Part shown: positions 20,728 through 31,209 of the stretch, in pieces
Position numbering within the stretch: the first letter of the stretch is position 1
Layout of the letters: each line of letters opens with the position of its first letter
Origin: Septoria linicola
Taxonomy: Eukaryota; Ascomycota; Dothideomycetes; Mycosphaerellales; Mycosphaerellaceae
DNA length: 64,000 nucleotides
Direction of reading: 5' to 3'
Assembly: GCA_024114885.1 (NCBI GenBank)
Contig: CP099421.1
Coordinates: 496,001 to 560,000, forward strand
Position numbers and translations under genes: made by a program
Notes under the pieces: model-generated
The model's input: only the letters and a program-made list of their open reading frames with translations
Database searches by the model: none
What the model was told of the DNA's origin: nothing

Positions 20728-21111
20728 GGTCCACGCACTGACACGTCGGATGATCTCATAAGATAAAAACTTCGCGGCCCGACAATGACGCGATCACAAC
20801 TTCGGAATTCGGGAAATGGTGACCTCTTTGTTTACCCTTGGTGACGACAATAGCAACAACATGTAGCAAGAAAGAGCGGCCGGCCAAGACCAGCCATACA
20901 TCGTTCGTTGGCCGACGATATATCATCAATCCTGTTACAAGCAAGCAGCTTAACTCCGAAGCACGACATCCGAATCCCCGAAGCAAGAGCTTCCAGGATC
21001 ACAAGCTCGTACGGCGCGTCAATCCAGGCACCAGGCACCACAGATGTACAGTCCACGCGCCGAAGCATAACATTCCTGCTATCAGACGAGCATGGAACGT
21101 ACTGATTCCCG
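20728..21111. promoter_or_regulatory. Divergent promoter of AIM32 and the OB-fold-like gene
   Basis: 384 bp between two outward-facing starts with no gene of its own. No specific binding motif is recognised. Confidence 0.45.
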
Positions 21112-22269
21112 ATGGCGGCTGCACCAAAGCGTCTGCTGTTCTTGACGGGAGCGCCAGTGGCGGCAGATTTGTCGTGGAACAACCAAAATTGTAACGCGGG
21201 ACCAGGTCCTCGGCTTCGTCGATACTTGGGCATAGCTGATGCAGATGACGATGCTTTCCTGTTCACTCAGACCCAGACTGCAGCCTCGTTCTCTTTCGCG
21301 AAGTGGCGACAAGTCCCGTTCAGAGACAGCGAAAGCCAAGAAGCCGAAGCACCACGCTTCTTGTCCTTCCACGAGTCGGATCTTGCACGGCCAAGCCAAG
21401 AGCATATGAACTTCCTACAGCACTCCTTAGCAGTCCTTCAAAATCTAGACTCTTCGCAAATATGCGCGGCTCCAGATGAGACTGCCTATAACGAGACCAC
21501 TTTCGTGAGTGCGCTTTCTTCCAACTCCGATACTTCTTACCAAACGAGCTACGGCAGTTCATTTTCAACAAATGCCACTGGCGAGCCTTCGCAGCAAATC
21601 GTAAACTTCAATGGCCAAATCACGGACTTGCAGCGCATCCCCACTGCTCGTCATCTAGACTCCATACACCCCCAAACAATGACCATCAACATCCTGGCCA
21701 GCGTGATCTCCCTTCAACCAGCCCGCACAGTCCGTCTCCGCAAACGCTCAGGAGAAATGGACATCATCGAGATCCTCCTCGGCGACGAGACGCGAGCCGG
21801 ATTTCCCATAAGCTTTTGGTTGCCGCCAGCTGCCGACAACGACAGCCTCCACCACCAACAACGTGCCACGCGTTCTGGACCCGGCTCTGGTCCTGGTCCT
21901 GGACCTTCGGGAATCCCGAAAAGTAATGACAGCAATAATATGAGGGACATCCTAGCTGAAGTGAGATCAGGCGATACACTGCTCATCACGCATATTGCCT
22001 TAGGGCAGTTTAATGGGAACGTGTATGGTCAGAGTCTGAGTAGACGAATCACGAGGAACAACACTTCCGTCGTCAAGCTTACAGAGGGTGTTATTGGGTT
22101 ATCAGCACAAGCAATGGTTAGGATGAAGAAAGTCAAGGAGTGGTCGGCGAACTTTGTAGGTAGACCGGGAGTCAAGCGTGCGGCTTCACCGAGCAGCCTG
22201 GAAACTGCCGCGAACGGGAAGAAGAGGCGATCGATTTTGCCGCCTGATACACAGCCTGGGCTTCTGTGA
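21112..22269 (+). CDS. Uncharacterised protein, possible OB-fold
   Basis: A single exon of 385 residues from ATG 21112. After a disordered N-terminal half, residues about 178-330 read as alternating beta strands: TARHLDSIHPQTMTINILAS, ARTVRLRKRSGEMDIIEILL, AGFPISFWLPP, then DILAEVRSGDTLLITHIALG and NTSVVKLTEGVIGL. This order (strand, basic strand, cofactor-like EILLGDE turn, GD-L-I strand) resembles OB-folds of single-stranded nucleic-acid-binding proteins, but this is a structural guess. A Gly-Pro-Gly-Ser linker (near 21,885-21,915) interrupts the fold. The C-terminus has a KKRR nuclear-signal-like patch. No named family is recognised. Confidence 0.6.
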   Translation: MAAAPKRLLFLTGAPVAADLSWNNQNCNAGPGPRLRRYLGIADADDDAFLFTQTQTAASFSFAKWRQVPFRDSESQEAEAPRFLSFHESDLARPSQEHMNFLQHSLAVLQNLDSSQICAAPDETAYNETTFVSALSSNSDTSYQTSYGSSFSTNATGEPSQQIVNFNGQITDLQRIPTARHLDSIHPQTMTINILASVISLQPARTVRLRKRSGEMDIIEILLGDETRAGFPISFWLPPAADNDSLHHQQRATRSGPGSGPGPGPSGIPKSNDSNNMRDILAEVRSGDTLLITHIALGQFNGNVYGQSLSRRITRNNTSVVKLTEGVIGLSAQAMVRMKKVKEWSANFVGRPGVKRAASPSSLETAANGKKRRSILPPDTQPGLL

Positions 22270-22488
22270 GCGTTCCCAGTGAAAGGCCAACAGTAGCAGA
22301 TGGAATGTGAAAGCCGCAGTCTGGTTTCAATCTCTCCTACTGTTACATACAGCACTTATCTAGCTCCTTCATCAACCGCCGTATCATACCATTGGGTATC
22401 TTTCAATGGAACGAATCGCTCGTAGGCGCTACATGGAAACTTGACTCTTCCTCTCTACCGTGCTTGAAATATCTTCCTCCCATCAGCT

Positions 22489-25400
22489 CTAATACCCATC
22501 CTCATGCGACGTCCGCTGTCTAATCTTCGTCTGCAAACAATCCTGCCCACCACCCAATTCCGCCCACGCACTCAACACTTCTTCCCCAGCAGAAGTGATA
22601 CTCAGCATACTAGCCCTCGCATCGAGCACAGAGTCCACTGTATTCAATCTCGGCAATAGATCTCGAGGACGCGCAGCAAGAGGTTGCTTGCCTGCTAAGG
22701 AGGCTTCTCTACTCTTAGGGGCGATGTCGATCTTATGCACGCCGCCGTGAGCTGAAGCGCTGCGGATGTCGGTAGATGAGGCGGTGCGAGGGCGGTTGTA
22801 TTGTGTTGCGATGTGAGGCTGGGATTGTGATGCTGCTGCAGCTGGATGTTGGACGTTGACGCGGGAGGCTGCGCTGATGAGATTTGCGAAAGGGGAGGAG
22901 GCGTTGACCGAGAGTCGCGGAACCGCGCTGCCGGTCGCTGTTTGGAGATGGGGTTGCGAGCTGGATTTGGAGAGTTCGCGGTCCCATGCGTTTTGTTCTT
23001 GATTTTGGCCTTGGGGTTTGGGTGGGAGAAGGACCATGTCGTGATATGACAAGTGTGCGGAAAGTGGCTGAGGGGACTCGATTTGTGTGGGAAAGTAGTG
23101 CCCACTGAAGGTCGAGACTGGTGATCGATCTCGTGGCTCGTCGTGGAGGGACGATGATGAAGGTTTGTGCGTCAATGTGCTGACTGTGCAATGCGAATAG
23201 TCGCGAGTATGGCTTATCATACGTTCTGGACTCCGTGGCGGAAGCGCGGGAGCGGTGGTTTGATCTTCCTCTAGCACTGGCGACGGTGGTACGCTCGAGG
23301 GCTGTCGAACGGTATGCCTACGCATTGTCTTCATGCCTGAGTCAAGAGGTGGTACTGCACCCTTGCTCGAGATGAACTGCTTGACCCTCATTCGCGCAGA
23401 CTCAGTCTCGCATTCGTCCGCTGAAAAGTATCCAGACTTCTCGGCCACAGTTGAGGCAGGAGACGTATATGTGGGCGGAGAGTATCTGGTAGCAGGGAGT
23501 ACCTCGCCACTAGGTGCTCTGGGCTTGCGCCGCTCTAGAGGCGCGTCCGGTGGGTGAGATGACAGAGGCGCTGGTCGAGACATGTCAAGAAATCGTTCCA
23601 TCTGGAATCGCTCGTCCACTTGCTCTTTGCGTATAGCGCTCAGCTGTCTTCGCATTTCGCTTTCCTGTGTTGGAGTGTGCGAGGATGCGCTTAATTCACT
23701 CGTGCGATAATGCTCGTTGCTTTCTTTTTTCTCAAAATGCTTCAATGCTCGTTCCTCTGAAGTAGCTGTGCGCTTTGCTATGCGCTGTTGCTCAGTACGA
23801 AGCGCCAATTGGTAACCTTCTGTAAAAGACATTTGCTGCATGGCCACACGTTTCTGCCGCATAAGGTCTAGCAGCATTCTTTCTTCTTCGGTGATTGCAA
23901 CCATGTGCATGGCATCTTGTGGCGAGTCATTCACCGTGTCTTGATATGACGTCCCGGAGCTTTGTGTTTCTGCAGTAAGACCAGTATTGCTCGTGTCCGT
24001 CGTTCCGGTTGTGCAAGCAGATTCCAGACTCAGGCCATTCAGACGTCGCAAAGCAATAGGGTCAGCAGCGATCGGACTTGATTCGTGTGCCTCCTGGTGT
24101 GGTGGCATAGCAGGCGGTACCGGAAGTGCTTTATCGCGCCGCTGTGTCGATGGTGACGACACGGATGAGCGAGCTGAGCCAGGCTTGCTTTCTGGGTGGT
24201 GGTTGATGCGAATTCCATGCAGCCGAGTTGGTCTCGGCACCCTCACCACATCCAATGTGGATGCGTTGGCAATCATAATGTTGCGATCGTCAAAAATGCT
24301 GTCTCGAATGGCGGGCAAATTGCCTCGCGCTCTGTGGTGATGATCGTGCTCCTCATCTTCATCTTCCTCTCCATCTTCCGTTCCCTCTATCTCAGCATCA
24401 CCTTCATCATCTTCGTATTCGGACTCCGATAACGACAGCACACTTTCGCGGCCAAGCGTTGAGCTCGCTGGTCGGCTATGGCCTGCTTGGCGTCTGCTTC
24501 CTAGCTGTGATGACTGTATGCTGTCGGATCTGCTTGAGTGGCTGGACCTGTTGAGCCGAGCCTGCTCTAGGGCACGCTCCACGGCTTGCTGAGGCGGATG
24601 ATGGGAGTCGTGCGGTGTTCGTGGCCCACTGGCTGACTTATCGCTGGCTCTAGATGAATGTCGATTGGGTCCACTGTAGGCTGGTGGAAGAATGTCGTCG
24701 CCTGGAAGCTCCTGGAGTTCTGGCTCGTCCGCTCCATCGGCAATATCTTCTTCTTCTTCCTCCTCGTCATCATCGTCCAGGTACGCATCGAACCAATTTT
24801 GAATGCCTTTTGGAGGTCGTCGCACGTTGGTTTTATGCTGGTCGAGAATGTCCTCGTCGAAAGGCCTACTAGCACGAGGACCACTAGATGTGCCTGTACC
24901 GGGACGCGATGTCGTAGTAGTCTTAGACTTCCTGAGCTTGCGAGCCGATGAAGGTGGTAGTGGGAAGTCGGCCATGATCGATGGCGAACGAGACAGCCGT
25001 GGATGAATACCTGATGACCTCGGATGAGGAAACAGGTTCACAAGATCCAGCGCCCTCGACCTCGTCTTGGTTCTCGTCTTGGTGGACGATCTCCGAAGTC
25101 GTTCTTCTTGTGCCGGATGATCGTCTAACAAATGTGGTGCACTTGAAAATCCAAGTCGTGTTGGTGGAGCACTAAAGTTCTCGAACATGGTCGGCGCGCC
25201 CTTGTGAAGCGCCATGTCCCGGACAGCAGAGGCAGAAGTTTGCTGTGAGATGCAATAAGGATGTTGGACAGGGTCATAGTAGGCGGGAAGCGCAGCATCA
25301 GATGGTTCCCGGCGTAGACGGGGCAAGGTTTCGCTGTCTCCAGTCGAGGGCAGCTGATTAGGTTGGCGACCGTCGGGATATGCATCATCAGGAGAGTAAG

Positions 25401-25686
25401 GGCTCCATGGGCCACATGGCTCGTCGCCAAAATGTTTGGGAGACAGTGCGTCTTGCATTTGCGATAACGCTTCCAACGCTTTATCTTCGTGATCGTTGGT
25501 GGGCGTTGGCAACGGATCGCTCGGTCCCCATGCTACAGCGTCCGGAGAGCGAGATACTCGAATTTTGGTCCCCATCAGCTGTGCTGCCTTAAGACCAGTC
25601 TTTGCCGTTCCAATTTGAACGACAATGTCTGCACCGTCGACGTTATTGGGATAATTTTCCTGAGGGCCACGTCCTATGAATCGCAT
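22489..25686 (-). CDS. Large intrinsically disordered protein, Pezizomycotina type
   Basis: A frame of 1,065 residues from ATG 25686 to the stop at 22489. Most of it is Ser/Pro/His/Arg-rich low complexity. Two ordered islands stand out: a NWFDAYLDDDDEEEEEED block (near 24,740-24,800), and a helical ITEEERMLLDLMRQKRVAMQ segment with SFTEGYQLALRTEQQRIAKR after it (near 23,750-23,910), probably the conserved core. A second acidic run lies near 24,350-24,430. I recognise the general type as an uncharacterised ascomycete protein but cannot give a function. The first 40 codons look less coding-like, and the MGTKIRVSR methionine at about residue 38 is an alternative start. Its 3' end is 219 bp from the stop of the OB-fold-like gene (convergent). 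Confidence 0.72.
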   Translation of the reverse strand: MRFIGRGPQENYPNNVDGADIVVQIGTAKTGLKAAQLMGTKIRVSRSPDAVAWGPSDPLPTPTNDHEDKALEALSQMQDALSPKHFGDEPCGPWSPYSPDDAYPDGRQPNQLPSTGDSETLPRLRREPSDAALPAYYDPVQHPYCISQQTSASAVRDMALHKGAPTMFENFSAPPTRLGFSSAPHLLDDHPAQEERLRRSSTKTRTKTRSRALDLVNLFPHPRSSGIHPRLSRSPSIMADFPLPPSSARKLRKSKTTTTSRPGTGTSSGPRASRPFDEDILDQHKTNVRRPPKGIQNWFDAYLDDDDEEEEEEDIADGADEPELQELPGDDILPPAYSGPNRHSSRASDKSASGPRTPHDSHHPPQQAVERALEQARLNRSSHSSRSDSIQSSQLGSRRQAGHSRPASSTLGRESVLSLSESEYEDDEGDAEIEGTEDGEEDEDEEHDHHHRARGNLPAIRDSIFDDRNIMIANASTLDVVRVPRPTRLHGIRINHHPESKPGSARSSVSSPSTQRRDKALPVPPAMPPHQEAHESSPIAADPIALRRLNGLSLESACTTGTTDTSNTGLTAETQSSGTSYQDTVNDSPQDAMHMVAITEEERMLLDLMRQKRVAMQQMSFTEGYQLALRTEQQRIAKRTATSEERALKHFEKKESNEHYRTSELSASSHTPTQESEMRRQLSAIRKEQVDERFQMERFLDMSRPAPLSSHPPDAPLERRKPRAPSGEVLPATRYSPPTYTSPASTVAEKSGYFSADECETESARMRVKQFISSKGAVPPLDSGMKTMRRHTVRQPSSVPPSPVLEEDQTTAPALPPRSPERMISHTRDYSHCTVSTLTHKPSSSSLHDEPRDRSPVSTFSGHYFPTQIESPQPLSAHLSYHDMVLLPPKPQGQNQEQNAWDRELSKSSSQPHLQTATGSAVPRLSVNASSPFANLISAASRVNVQHPAAAASQSQPHIATQYNRPRTASSTDIRSASAHGGVHKIDIAPKSREASLAGKQPLAARPRDLLPRLNTVDSVLDARASMLSITSAGEEVLSAWAELGGGQDCLQTKIRQRTSHEDGY

Positions 25687-27558
25687 CCTAGCCGCAGGAT
25701 ATTGAATCTCCGTACGGACTGCAGGGTCAAGCGGCGCCTCAGCCGCCCTGCACGGCTTGTTTCGTCCACCTTAACCAGATATCGCAGTAGTTCTGTTGCA
25801 GTGACAGTCCCGCTGGCAGCTGCAGATTGTCGCATGAATGTAGACCGTAGCCGAGCGCTGTCAGGATATCACAAGCGGCGCAATGGCGCAAGCAGGTCTT
25901 TTTGTGCAATTGCACGAACCCCGATGACCAAGACATGTCCAGAGCCGGATCACTGCGATACCAACGATATTGGGCTTAGGCTCGTCAGCCGCCCGTCTGC
26001 CAATGATTTAGAGTCCACGCCTGCATACCAGCATCATCCGGTCGACGAGAGTTTTGTGTTGCCTGCAAGAGATTCAGCGCAGCGCGTCAGCAGTCGTGTT
26101 CCTGGCCCTAACGACTCGCATCGCACTTGTTGCGCGTCAATTTGCGTGTCTGTAGAGAAGACGTTCGTCGTGGACAATGCAGTTCAACTTCAACGAGCCC
26201 GTCTCTCACGAATTTCCCGCCCTGAGACACGATGACCTTCCGCAGATCTGCCTGGAAAAGTCGTGATCGACATTCTGCATTACCACCAGAAATCCTCCGA
26301 CCGACGACAGCTGCGGCTGGAGGTCTTGACAGCGGGTTGACAGAAAGAACGATCGTCCTTCACGAAACAACATCCATGATCCTTACGTCGCAAAATCCGA
26401 GGTCGACTGACGAATATTCTCCTGTCGTGGCCCTGTACCCGTGCCAACGGAAAGCAGCCTCCCGCGTCGTGCTTCGCTGTTGCTTACTACTGGTGACACT
26501 AACTTAGTATGAGACACCACGTTTCTCGCCGCATTTCCATTTCACCTGTCGTGTGCTGATCATCTTCCCATCTTCAACGACTGTGATCAACGGCCGTTTC
26601 GGTCTGTGGTTTCCTTGTTCCCAACTTCGGTTTGGATCAAGGAGACACGACGATACAATTCTGGAAAAGGTTCACACTGCAGACGTGCGAAATCCCTGCT
26701 CTGTTCGTCAACCTGGTCAAACCCAAAAACATGCATTCTCTCGGAAAGGCTCGACGAGCGAGCTGTTCATGACCCCAAGCTTGGCACTTTGTACGTAGAG
26801 CCCAAGAACGACTTGGTCCATATTGTAGGATGATGGTGCAGAGTGGACTGTAGATGCAGACTGCGGAGCACATTGGGCATGGCCTATGGTCGTCAGCTTT
26901 CGACTGCAAGGATGAGGTCCATCAAACCTGGAAAGCAGACTGACCTAGCCACTGGAACAAGACTGCCCGGAGACGGACTGTCCTTGCGCCTGCTCTCATT
27001 CATGGCAACGTCGCCTTGCTATAGACAATTGGTGTTGAAGTGCATCAGTTTGCAGCCGTGCTCAGTTCGGTGTTTTAAGATCTTCCTATTCTGCGTAATT
27101 CCTCTCCATCCTACATACAACCTGCATACCAATGCTCCCGAGATATTGTGCCTCAATAATGAAAAGATCATTGATCGTGAATAGATAAGCTAGTCAGACT
27201 CATCTCTCGAATCTCTGTCAAGCTAGTGATTACCACTGAATATGCCCACATCATCACCTTCCACTACTTCGTCCTCTACCCACGGTGAATTTTAACAGTA
27301 GACAAAATTCGCATACGCTCGTAATGCCAACAATAACGACCTCTCACACGCTTAAACGGAGTTAAGACTGCTACATGCCGTGCATATTACGGAGGTAGCT
27401 CCGGCTGCGTCGCTGCCGCGAGACGGTGAACGACCTGCCCTCGCAGTCGATGATCTGTCTAATAAGTTGGCTAGTGATGGCCGGTCAGAGCGGGAATATC
27501 TGCAGACCTGTCCAAGGAGCATTCTGGTGGGCCAAGCAACGATGGGGAGAAAGGCCTC
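25687..27558. other. Long intergenic region, no gene supported
   Basis: 1.9 kb. The 248-codon plus frame across 25,489-26,235 lacks any domain and overlaps the N-terminus of the disordered-protein gene. A short ATG frame at about 26,178 (MQFNFNEPVSHEFPALRHDD, stop after 29 codons) continues in another frame for about 30 codons as KVVIDILHYHQKSSDRRQLR, which could be a frameshifted gene remnant. I could not extend it. Confidence 0.4.
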
Positions 27559-29824
27559 ATGGCCCCGAGCAAGGAAGGCAATAAGAACACCGGAAGTCGC
27601 AGACTTGCCGACGAGTCTCGCCATCTCTTGCGTCTCCTCACAATCCACCAAACACGTCTTGCACAATCGCCACGCGAGTCTCGTCTGCGGCCTCAGAGCA
27701 GCCCGTCGTCTCTGCGTCGGGATTATGCGACAGCACAAGACCAGCAACGTCAAGCTCTCGTTCAACAACGGCAGTACCGGCGCTTCTGCACGCTTTGCAT
27801 TGTAGCACTCACGCAATCGACTGCCTCGCTCCGGGAGATCGTTGACTTTGCCTCTGCTATTCTGCGACTGCCCGCTCTCGAGCTGGTGCCGCGACTAATC
27901 TCGCCCGACGGCACCTTCAAAGACCCTTTTCGAACCCTCAAACAGCGTGCGATACCGACTCTGGACCGCATCGCCCTCTGTTTGCCCCAGGACCTAAACC
28001 TACACCTGGTGTCCTCAGCAGTTACACCAAGTCCTCTCATCGATCAAGGCCTCGTCCACAATGGTAAATCTGATGGACCCAAATATTGGGTGCCTGCAAA
28101 GCCTTGGACCGACGTCACTGACAGCGACGAAGCTGTGTCAGACTGGTGTCGACCTTCCTCACATGGATGAACCCATTCTGGCGTTTAGTAGAGGAAGACC
28201 TCTTTCTGCAAGCTATGCGCGCTCGCGCCGGCCCTGTCGACTACTGCTCGCCCCTCCTCGTCAATTGTATGCTCGCCCTTGCCTCAGTAAGATTAGATTT
28301 ACCATGCTCCACACGTCAAACGAAAGGCTGATGCAACAGCAGCAATATAGTGAGATCGATGGGGCTTTCTACACTCCCGGTGATCTGCTCACACGTGGAG
28401 AACACTTCCATCAAGAGGCGATGCGTCTGTTAGAGCTCGAGAAAGACACAATTTCCGTCACTGCTGTCCAAGCTCGGCTTCTGCTGTCGTTTGAGTGAGT
28501 ATGACAGATGCAGAAAATTTCATCGGCACTAATTAGAATGCTCAGTGCCATTCTCCGAGGGAAGGACCTATCCACAAGCGAGCTAAGTTAACTATGCAGG
28601 CCCCTGCGATCAACAAACTTCTCCCTTTGCCGAGCATAGTCGAGGAAGGCCTCACCAGCTACGCACGGGCGCGAAAGTGCCTGGACGCGTCTGTGAGCTT
28701 CTTTGTACTGTCCCTGCACTTGGCATGGCAGCTGCCTTTGGATGACGCTGCACATGAGGCACAGATTTCGCTGAACCTGAGCGGGCTACCTGACCGCACG
28801 GTCTACTGGACCAGTTACCCTGCGCCTTGCCCACCAAAGCCTTATCGTCCAACGCTTCTGTTGCGGGAACGAACTTATTTGACCCGTTTGTCGTACATGT
28901 CCACCGACCTGTTACTCTCGGAAGACAAACGAGATCCCATTGACTTTCGAAAGGCCTTGGAGAGTCTTACATTGGAAGCAGAGAGCTGATTCAGAAACCT
29001 CCCAAAAGACATGCAGGCAACGCCTGACATGTCTGCGCCGGTGCTTCAATTGCATGCGCAATACCATGGCATCATCATGGGAGTACTCACACGTGGCATG
29101 GACATACTCGAGTGTCTAGGACGCCGCGTGCTCGCAAAAGCAATCATTGACATGGTTTCGAGCGAATTGCGTCAACGGATCATGCAGCACATACATCGCA
29201 CGGAAACCTTAGTGCGCTGGTGTCGAGAATCATACCGATTTTCTTTTGCCAGTCCAAGTCTGTTGCATACAGTTACAATAGCTCTTATGGCAGCTTTGCC
29301 ACAACTGCCTTCTGAAATAAACGAAGCTGCTGAGAGTCGAAACCTCAGCCTTGACTCAGCTGTTGAAGAGTGCTTCCGCTTTTTTTTGGCTTGTGGAATG
29401 CAACAGCAATTTCCGCGAGGACTCGCCCGTAAGTGAGCCATTCTGATACAAGGGGGGAAATTGACGGTGGTCGCACACGAACTGTCTTCCCTCCTGCCTG
29501 GTGTGCTTCACAAGATCATCCCAGCATGATCTTGATTGATATCGATCGTTCTACTACAAGTCTGCACTAGAATTCTGCTAATCCGCTCTTCTATACACAG
29601 GTATGATCTACCTCTCAACCAAGCAAATGAAAGTCTCCCTACCTGATACCGTGTCGAAAATGATCGAAATTGTTCTCGATGCAGCCTGGCAACGTTCCTT
29701 GGTATTGAACAACGATAGTCTGTATCCGAACATCGCCATGACAATCAGCCAAGAAGACTCGGAAGGCAAGCAGCATACTCTACGCATGGGAGAATTGATC
29801 AAACAATGGGAAGAGTTGTTATAG
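27559..29824 (+). pseudogene. Decayed fungal-specific transcription factor gene
   Basis: Several pieces match in order the middle-homology region of Zn2Cys6-type regulators. WTDVTDSDEAVS leads, after a lost base near 28,141-28,147, into LVSTFLTWMNPFWRLVEEDL and YCSPLLVNCMLALAS. After a 53-bp intron (28287-28339, GTAAGA) comes YSEIDGAFYTPGDLLTRGEH. A segment at 28,594-28,986 is cut by TGA at 28987-28989 exactly where the family has the Trp of W-x-x-x-LP; the same frame then continues FRNLPKDMQATPDMSAPVLQ. After a 172-bp intron (29429-29600, GTAAGT) it ends YPNIAMTISQEDS and RMGELIKQWEELL. No Cys6 DNA-binding motif can be found in the poorly conserved first 300 bp. One frameshift, one nonsense codon and a missing DNA-binding domain argue for a dead gene. 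Confidence 0.7.
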
Positions 29825-30214
29825 CGAGGCCCTAAGCCGCTTGATCGGATGTCGAGAAGGGCAATCACGAAATTCTAGACTACAACAATAGAAATCCGCC
29901 CATGACAAAAGCGACACCACATGTGAAGGCCTTTGTTTCTTAGGCTCGAGCGCTGCACAGCTTAGCTCCCGAAAACACCAGATAGGACGTGTTCCTGAGC
30001 ATCCCGCGCTACAACCTGGAATTGGACCCGAGGTTGTGGTCTCCAGGCTTTGCCTTGACACAGAAGACCCCAGCAACCCTCCTTAGTGATGTAAGTTGGT
30101 ACGTACCATGAACAAATCATGGTACATCATGTACCATAGTACGTACTATGCCACTCTGTACCATGCTTATTCATCTATAGGAATAGTTACATCTCGTAAC
30201 CAATTGTCTGCCTT
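29825..30214. other. Boundary sequence with clustered GTACCATG inverted repeats
   Basis: Sequence with normal CA/TG content between the dead regulator gene and the RIP block. At 30,103-30,165 the motif GTACCATG or its complement occurs four times (30103-30110, CATGGTAC 30118-30125, GTACCAT 30131-30137, 30158-30165), with ACGTAC between. No gene is seen. Confidence 0.55.
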
Positions 30215-30707
30215 AGGATCCTCCTACTAATCCTCTATCTCTAATACCTCTACCTCCTCTACCTCCTCCTATAGTTCTTAGTTATTAATCTAGATTCTTA
30301 GGTTCTAGAATAAGTAAACTAGCTTTACTATTCTTGAATAATCTAGTCTATTTCTTCTTAGATAGTAAATAAAGCTATAGATAGACTAATTCCTCTCTAC
30401 TACCTCTATAGATAGCTAAATTAATAATACTAATATATATAAAGTAGTTAGTTTAGGCTTAGTATCCTACTATTAGAGCTACTAGTTTATAAGGCTCTAA
30501 TACCTATAGGTATTCTACTAGATTATATTATTAAATAGAGCTACCTATAGTCTAAGGTTTAGAAGTTTAGTATAGAGTAAGCCTACTAATTAAGAGTTAT
30601 CTTTATACTACTCCTCTTATAGCTACTATTTAATACCTAGTATCTAAGTCTAGGTAATAGCTATCTCTTTCTTCTCTCTCTCTCCTAGGTCTATAAGATA
30701 GGTAATA
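30215..30707. other. Unclassified RIP-mutated left flank of element A'
   Basis: RIP-mutated sequence left of the A' target-site duplication. It matches none of the LTR families in the window. Its right-hand continuation, by the TSD, is 44,550 onward. Confidence 0.5.
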
Positions 30708-30879
30708 TATAAAAGAGGTATATAGTAATATATAGAGCGCCCTTCTAATAAGGCTATTAGGATATCGTAAGACTAATTCTTACCTCCTTTCGGATATATA
30801 CGCGTACTATAGTTATACTATACGCTAAGCCTACGAGCCTAAGGCGGGTCTTAGCCTTTAACCTTACCTAGCTCTTATA
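30708..30879 (-). repeat. 3' LTR of element A'
   Basis: 172 bp, same length as its partner at 44373-44544. I count eight differences between the two, all transitions. Confidence 0.92.
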
Positions 30880-31209
30880 ACTATCTTCTCTTCCTAAGAG
30901 AGCTACTCTTAGCGATACCCTTACTTAATAGGTTATATTCTAGGCTACCTATTTAGTCTTTATAATATACTTTATATATTCTACGCTTACTATATCTCTA
31001 ACGCGTTATACCTATAGATCTTTAGCGTATTATGTAAATACGCGCTACGAAGTAAAGAGTTACTATATATATTTACGTTTACGTAGTAATATAATCTCTA
31101 CTATAGCGACTACGTCGCTAGGCTCGAGTATATTCTTTAAAAACTCTTCTAACTCTCTCTTAGACTTTCTTTCTACGTATATAATATTTTCTATATCCTT
31201 AGTAAGCTA

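Noticed and set aside
25489..26235. 248-codon plus-strand frame
   Set aside because: Overlaps the start of the disordered-protein gene in antisense; composition is not protein-like and no domain is seen.
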